64,000 nucleotides of DNA, taken from Zingiber officinale. Its lineage: Eukaryota > Streptophyta > Magnoliopsida > Zingiberales > Zingiberaceae. The notes beneath the pieces were generated by a model. The model was given only the letters and a program-made list of their open reading frames with translations, had not been told where the DNA came from and ran no database searches. Of the stretch, positions 58,101-64,000 are shown in pieces (the stretch's first letter is position 1; the number at the start of each line of letters is the position of its first letter). Location of the stretch: assembly GCF_018446385.1 (NCBI RefSeq), contig NC_056000.1:75402688-75466687 (forward strand). Direction: 5' to 3'. Both the position numbers and the translations under genes were made by a program.

Positions 58101-61100
58101 AGAATCAAAAACTCATATTTCCATAGGGCACATCATCTAACATCATAATCTCCAAAATTCAAGAAGTAAAAGGCCGCTCCAACTAACTGGTTAGAGAATG
58201 GATTAAAACTACACAATTCATTTAGGATATAGAAGAAAGGTCAGAATAAGTTTACACTATATTATCCAATGCAAGTCTATTCAAACAAACTTGAGAACAA
58301 GCCAAAATAAAATCATATTGTATGCCAATATACCCTATTCCCCTTATCAATTTAAAAAAAAAATTACTTTAACCCTAAACAGGAGGATCTATCAAAATAA
58401 ACAAATAAGGTCTTAAAAAATCCTTGCACCATTCTCTATTACAAAAATGTACTCAACTCCTGGTGAATTGTCAGTGTCTAAATTTAACACCATTTTTAAA
58501 GAGTACAAAATTATCGCAACAACATCTAAGTAATGATCTTCAAGGAACACAATTTTTGCATTTTTTTAGTCTCTGCTTCTAATAAGGAAAAAATGCATCT
58601 TTATGTTCCCTCTTATCCTTAGAGATAGCTTTTACTTTATTGACCCTCTTTTCTTTTCAATCATCCCTTTTAAAGAATAAGAAAAACATTGTGACTAATC
58701 ATATCTTAATGTGTAGAAATACTACTGTTGAGGATCATGAGCATGGGCTAAAAAATTAAAGTTGTATAACCTATGACAAAGTCACCATGAAAGGGAAGAG
58801 GCTCAAATGTCTCCTTAAAAGTAGCAAATCTCTAATTTAAAAATCAAACTATTGCCTAAATATGTAAATGAGTTTATATAAATAAGCATTAGGATCACTA
58901 GTCACATAAAATAGCTGAATAAAGTGAACAAGACAACTCTTAAAAGAGTTTATCAGACAATTCAAGTTTATAAATACAATGAGACACTTTACTGTATTAT
59001 CATACACTTTATAATAATTATTACTCGGCATAAATTCATTCCTGAAGTATGTAATTATGTATCTCTTTCATACAAGCTTAGTAAAACTCTCAATCTAATG
59101 GGAAGAAACAAACTTGGAAAGGAACAAAAACAAAATTGTATGATAAAGAAACTTATTCAATAAATATCATAGTTGTCAAGATCAATAGATACCAATAAAG
59201 ATTCCAAGTTAGATTGATATCGGCAAAAACCAATCAATCTTTTCTGAGAAATCAATTATCTCATAAAGATCAATAGATCATTGAGAAATTTTAAAATAGT
59301 ATCTGAAGAAATTGCCTAGAAATGAATTACAGAATTAGACTCAACTAAAAAAATAAGGAAGAAAAGACAATAATTTGGTCAAATTGAGGGCGAAAATGAA
59401 TGAGATAAGTTGAAACTTGGATGAATTAGGTTTCTCAACCTTGCATATGGCAAGAGTCTTTCCAACTTAGGTTTCTCAACCTCTTAATAACTCGAGATTG
59501 CTCATGAGATTGATAATTTATCCTTGCTACTACTCATGAATTGCCACGAGGCCCACGAGCCTAACCAAATGCCTCATCTCTTTCATGAGATGATTGAGAG
59601 AAATTATTGCTAATTGGGAGAAATCTTAGAGATCAAATTTGAATGTGATTTAGGTTCCCAACTAAGCCTTACAAAGGAGACAACCCGATGCACAAATCTT
59701 CCGCCAATGCACAAATCTTCCGCCAATACGGGATCCTGGGGAAGCTCATATGCAGTCATACCAACATTACAAGAGGTTGTTTCCGCGACTCGAACTCGTG
59801 ACCATAAGGTCACACGACAACAACTTTACTAGTGTGTCAAGGCTCCCCTTCTAACTAAGCCCTATAATAAATATTAAATAAAACTCTACATTATCAAATA
59901 ATATTAACAACACAATACTATTAAATTCACAATAATAAAGAACATTTTAGCATTTGTCATAATACATTTTTATTTTATTAATTATAACATCATAAATTTG
60001 TTGTTTATTACTTTCATATTGATAGACATGATTTGTTGTGTATTAAGGATATCATACATAGAGATTTATATTAGCGATCTACTATTACCTATAGTTTTAA
60101 AGTATGTTTTATATCAAATAAAAACAAAAGTATGATATTATCAACTTGATCATGATAATAATGTCATTACTAATATTGTTATAATCTACTATGTATTACC
60201 AATCTAACTTTATCAGACCTACTTTTTATTATTTATATACTTGTTAAATATATGGTACTAGATAAAACATAATCTACATCCTTATTATGACTGAACATAA
60301 TTTGCATCTGGTATATTGAACTATTTTTTCTAACAATTTTGATTTCATTGATCTTAGTAATCCAATATGACCGATATTTAGATTTTTTTTATTCCAGTAG
60401 TGTAACAATTTTGGTAGCCACAAAAAATTCCACAGTATCAATTTTAATATCCATGAAAAATAACCTATTATCATAAAACAGAACAATCGCAAATTTAAAA
60501 CATTATCTTAAATAATGTATTCTACTGAAAGGAAGAATCTGCGTAAAAATAATAATAATAATAATTGTCTGAAAATTTTAAAAATTAAAATAAGATTCCT
60601 AATTTGCATCAGATAGTGTATTAGCAATAGAATCAGAGAAGGAAGAAAGAACCAAAACATTAAGAATCAAAGAGATGGATAGTTCAGACCAAATGGATTG
60701 TGAGCTCCTTACAGCAGCAAATATACGAAGAGGAACCAAGCAAGATGCAAATTGTACTATTATTGGAAAACCAACGACATACCTTCTTCCTGCAGAACTT
60801 GAACAATGGATTCAGATAACGAGCGCACTGCTTACAAGTTGCAACCATCGACTTCCCTTTGGCTGTTCTTTTCTCTGCCTCTGGCATCTCATCCAGTTCC
60901 TGGTTCCATTCATTCAGCAGTCTCTTGAAGAAAACAAGAATCTTGTCCTCAGTGCAGAGATCCTCGAACTTGGCTTTCATGCGCTTCAGGTCCTTGTCAG
61001 TGTCCAACCCGGAAGACCCTCCATCCTCACTCAGATTTTTATCCACGTCTGCGTCGACACCATCATCCTCCAACCTATCCCCATCACCCCTCTTGCTCTT

Positions 61101-61664
61101 TGCCCGGTCACGCAAGAACGAAGACGCAGAGCCAGACTTCTGCCTCTTACGGAGTTCATAAATATCTCGAAGAAAGTCATTGGTCTGACCCTCCGTCATG
61201 TCGCTGTCGATCTCCAAGGTACCCGATTTGAGTGTGAGCTTGAGGCGGTCAAGACGGGCGTCGTCGTCCTCCCCAAAAAGAGTGATGGGCTGCTTGAGGA
61301 TGCGGAGTCGGCGGATGACTTCCTGGCGGGGGAGGACGAGATCATCGATGCGTTGCTCTTCGGACAGGATCTCGAGGGGCTTCTTGGAGGCGGCGGCGGC
61401 TGAGGCGAGGGCAGGGGGGAGGTTGGAGGTGGGTTTTGCCTCGAGGGAAGAGGAGGCGGCGGAGGAGGAAGAGGAGATGGTTGTGGTGGCTGTGGTGTTA
61501 GGGTTGGAGCGGTGGGATTTGGAGATAAGGCTCCGCTGTTCCTCCTCGCGGAGCTTTTGCATCGCCTTCTGGTCGATCTCGGAGCGCTTGAGGAACTTAC
61601 GGCCGCCGAAGTCTGCTTGCACGTTCTTCCTCTTCTTCTCGAGCTCGCGCCTCAACAAATCCAT
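55165..61664 (-). CDS. PRP18: Pre-mRNA-splicing factor 18
   Basis: Two coding exons on the minus strand, 61664-60783 and 55572-55165, joined across a 5.2-kb GT-AG intron in phase 0. They give 429 residues, close to plant PRP18. The N-terminal exon has MDLLRRELEKKRKNVQADFG, the SFM/PRP4-like motif region (EQRIDDLVLPRQEVIRRLRILKQP, split here as IDDLVLPRQEVIRRLRIL and QPITLFGED) and a low-complexity Ser/Ala linker. The end of exon 1 and exon 2 form the helical Prp18 domain (KSMVATCKQCARYLNPL, then ELPSDIRQALL, DYLAAMDQYIKMAIGNAP, WPIGVTMVGIHERSAREK). Family knowledge: Prp18 acts with Slu7 in the spliceosome's second step and steadies 3' splice-site choice. Both splice junctions agree with the conserved CRKK|ELPSDIR joint. 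The frame is intact. Confidence 0.95.
56624..56865 (+). mobile_element. tRNA-derived SINE-like element
   Basis: The 5' part resembles a tRNA gene: a box A-like 'tggtgcaacggcaggg' at 56631 and a perfect box B GGTTCGAGCCC at 56674-56684, about the spacing used by RNA polymerase III. A GC-rich body follows, with a run of T at 56854-56865 as tail or terminator. I did not find a clear target-site duplication. The body composition differs sharply from the AT-rich intron around it. Confidence 0.72.
59675..59852 (-). mobile_element. Au-type SINE (minus strand) with target duplication
   Basis: Read on the minus strand it starts GGGGAGCCTTGACACA and carries GTCACGAGTTCGAGTCG (box B), then GGAAACAACCTCTTG and a 'cccaggatcccg' segment. 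All of these are features of the plant Au SINE consensus. A ~15-bp duplication flanks it, aactaagccttacaa (59660-59674) and aactaagccctataa (59853-59867), with two differences. Inside, a ~19-bp segment 'aatgcacaaatcttccgcc' is present twice. It is old but well preserved. Confidence 0.85.
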
Positions 61665-62829
61665 GGCTTCCGTCTCGCTCCCTTTCTCCCACGAAGCGGA
61701 GGGAGAAACCGCGATAGGGAAGGAGAAAAAGGGGTCGCCGAATTCTTTATTCTTCAGGAAACTTTCACTTCATTCCCGAGACTTATGCATTTTTCTAAAA
61801 TTGCTACTTAAAACGTTGAAATGATCAAAATATATGTGTTAGAGTGTGAAATGTCGCACTATTTTACTATTTAATTAAACGCACCGTTAATATTATTTTT
61901 TACAAAATGAGAATAAAATAGTTTGTCAACACAATAAAAATTAAAAAGGGAAACAAAATTTTTTTAAAAAACTTTCATATAATAACATAATAAAAATAAT
62001 AAATAGGAGAAATAAAAAAAAATCTACACATGAAGTCATGAACATTTATTTTAGATATTTACTCATTGTTTTATAACAGTTCCCTTTATTATTCATTGTA
62101 TACTTTCCAATAAAAATCCAATAGTGTAAGGAAAAAAAATACAGCATCCTATTATATAAAATGGTTCGTGAACGCACATAAAAAAATTTACTCCCTTGGT
62201 TATCTTATATAATCATTATACTTGGCACTCAAGTCATCTAACCGGACACACGATGCTTGATAACCCATCTATGTATCCTAATTGAGCCGATAATTATATG
62301 ATTGATTTAGAATAAAATAAGGATTGAATTCTAATGATATTAATAAAAAATTCACATGTTAACTTACTCAATACTTGATTACGCCCTCCGAATGAATGAA
62401 TGAATGATGTAGGAGGATCGTGAGAAAAGGGGGGACGACAAATTTTACCTTTTCATGCAATTGATAATCCATTATAACTGCTCCAGTTACTACAAAAATC
62501 ATAGATCAATTGCTCATTCAATCTTCAATCTACTTCACAGATTTTTTTTTTTAAAAAAAAAGAATTCATGCATATACAATGTGAGATTCACAGGTGTTCA
62601 ATTTTATCTAATTTTTAGTCTCAATATCGATGCAGAAAACATGCAAAATTTTCAAACGTTTTTACAAAACCCAGTAAATAAATTTTCAAATACCCAGTAA
62701 ATCATAATTTCAAAATTACTACATCAAATACCCATTTCTCGTTTCACCCTCGCCTTCAAATCAATTCGACTGAAAAAAAAAATTAATTTCTTTTTGTGTG
62801 TTTGAAAAAATTCATCACTCGATTTTAGC
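61665..62829. other. PRP18 upstream region and AT-rich intergenic DNA
   Basis: The first ~150 bases upstream of 61664 are the PRP18 leader and promoter (minus strand). The rest is AT-rich, with homopolymer runs near 62535-62560. No gene or recognisable element. Confidence 0.5.
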
Positions 62830-62839
62830 CAAAACTGAT

Positions 62840-63112
62840 TGATCGATCTAGAGAGCTCGAAATGACATGAACCAGTTCTTATGTGTTCGTCTGATTCTCT
62901 TGATTGTAAAAATACTATAAAACATCAATTTAACTCAATATATTGAGAGCAGTGATTTTTTAAACACGAATGTATCCGAAAAATTAATTTGTGTTTAAAA
63001 AAATCATTGCTTTCAATATATTCGGTCAAATTGATATTTGATAGTATTTTTACAATCAGGAGAATAAGACGAACACATAGAAACAAGTTTAATCATTCAA
63101 GATCTCTAGGTC
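62840..63112. repeat. Foldback (inverted-repeat) element, copy 1
   Basis: The left arm ('cttatgtgttcgtctgattc' and 'ttgattgtaaaaatactata') is matched in reverse complement by the right arm ('tagtatttttacaatcagga' and 'gacgaacacatag'). The arms are ~125 bp with a very short loop near 62985. It could be a foldback MITE; no transposase is present. Confidence 0.8.
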
Positions 63113-63124
63113 CATTAATTAATT

Positions 63125-63400
63125 TTAGTCAAAATCGACTGATGGATTTAGAGTCCTCAGAATGATATAAAACTGTTCATCTAATTTTCTTGATTATTAA
63201 AATACTATCGAACATTAATTTGATTCAATATATTAAATATATTAAAAATAATGATTTTTTTTAATACGAATATGTATAAAAAAAATTAATTCATGTTTAA
63301 AAAATCACTACTTTTAATATATTAGGTTAAATTAATATTTAATAATATTTTTATAATCAGGAGAACTAGATTAATATATAAAAATTGATTTCATACCCTT
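63125..63400. repeat. Foldback element, copy 2 (diverged)
   Basis: It has the same layout as copy 1: 'caaaatcgactgatggattt' start, 'cttgattattaaaatactat' in the left arm and 'aatatttttataatcaggag' in the right. It is more decayed, with arms no longer perfectly paired. The direct juxtaposition with copy 1 suggests a tandem duplication or repeated insertion. Confidence 0.72.
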
Positions 63401-64000
63401 CCTTAAAGTTCATTAGTTAATTTTTAAATTCATTAGTCATTTTTAATTGAAATGCATTTATCAAACAGAATTGATTTCAGATTCGACTAAAAACAATCAA
63501 TGGATTGATTTGAGAACGATGATAAAACATAAAAATATCAATGGATTGATTTATTTTTCTAATTGAATTGATTTGAGAAGGATGATAAAACATAAAGTAG
63601 ATACGTTATTTAATAGTTTTAATTAAAATTATGATACGTGGAGTATTTTAGAAACTTATCTACAAGATTCGATCAAAGCTGCAAATTTTTTCCTCGTGTC
63701 TTCATCAAACACCAAAAGTTCTTACACAAATGTTAACCATTTTTATCTCCAGCAATCTGACATCAAATGAGTGCATACAATGTGACATTGGAATTTGATT
63801 TTATGAGCATTAAGAACCTTTTGGTTTGAAACAAATGCAAACAATCTAGCATATTCCTCTGGAAGTATACTGAAACAACTTCATAGCGTATGAATTCAAT
63901 TGACTTGAAAATAATTAACTAGGCACTTCTAATCATAATGATAATATTGTCTGTTGTCAACAGATTAACAGAGTGAACTATGAAGAAGCACCGATATTTA
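63401..64000. other. AT-rich intergenic end of the window
   Basis: I see no gene, and no mobile-element termini. A short phrase 'aaaacataaa' with 'caatggattgatttg' recurs near 63495-63600. Confidence 0.4.

Larger units (their letters stand above)
55573..60782 (-). other. Very long PRP18 intron (5.2 kb)
   Basis: AT-rich, with two SINEs (56624-56865 and 59675-59852), but no other conserved coding sequence. Donor GTATGTCG and acceptor TTTTTTTACAG (minus strand) are both good plant sites. Confidence 0.85.

Noticed and set aside
60675-61824. Long plus-strand open frames opposite PRP18 exon 1
   Set aside because: Antisense shadows of a strongly conserved minus-strand exon; their translations match no family.

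Overview
The window is plant nuclear DNA, most likely from a monocot. The evidence is four intron-bearing plant genes with GT-AG splice sites, GC-rich monocot-style exons in the WUSCHEL gene, Ty1/Copia elements with an initiator-Met tRNA primer site, and an Au-type SINE. The tandem repeats and LTR styles remind me of Zingiberales (ginger or banana relatives), but that is only an inference.

Layout. 1-1732 is the 3' part of a long Copia LTR. 1733-6540 holds a tandem array of 77-bp units, a candidate solo LTR and an old LTR-derived block. 7.9-17.4 kb is a gene island: WUSCHEL (+), Bax inhibitor-1 (+) and a PXC3-like LRR receptor pseudokinase (-). 18.06-18.85 kb is a complete TRIM element. 19-54 kb is a deep nest of mobile elements built on copies of one minus-strand LTR-like sequence. 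Into it went a 2.0-kb solo LTR, a 9.75-kb Copia element, two hAT DNA transposons, and a second Copia element that landed inside the transposase gene of the second hAT. Target-site duplications support every one of these insertions. 55.2-61.7 kb is PRP18 (-), whose two coding exons are split by a 5.2-kb intron holding two SINEs. 61.7-64 kb is AT-rich and contains a pair of foldback repeats.

The four host genes have unrelated jobs: stem-cell identity, ER cell-death suppression, a vascular-type receptor, and second-step splicing. They do not form a cluster or pathway. All four have complete reading frames with family-typical lengths (302, 247, 890 and 429 aa).

I found no new gene system. The most interesting signal is positional. 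Four independent insertions (solo LTR, Copia, hAT-1, hAT-2) fall in the same short part of a recurring subrepeat that ends in 'tatgctgagag'. Next is the contrast between near-identical LTRs and a badly decayed interior in the second Copia element.
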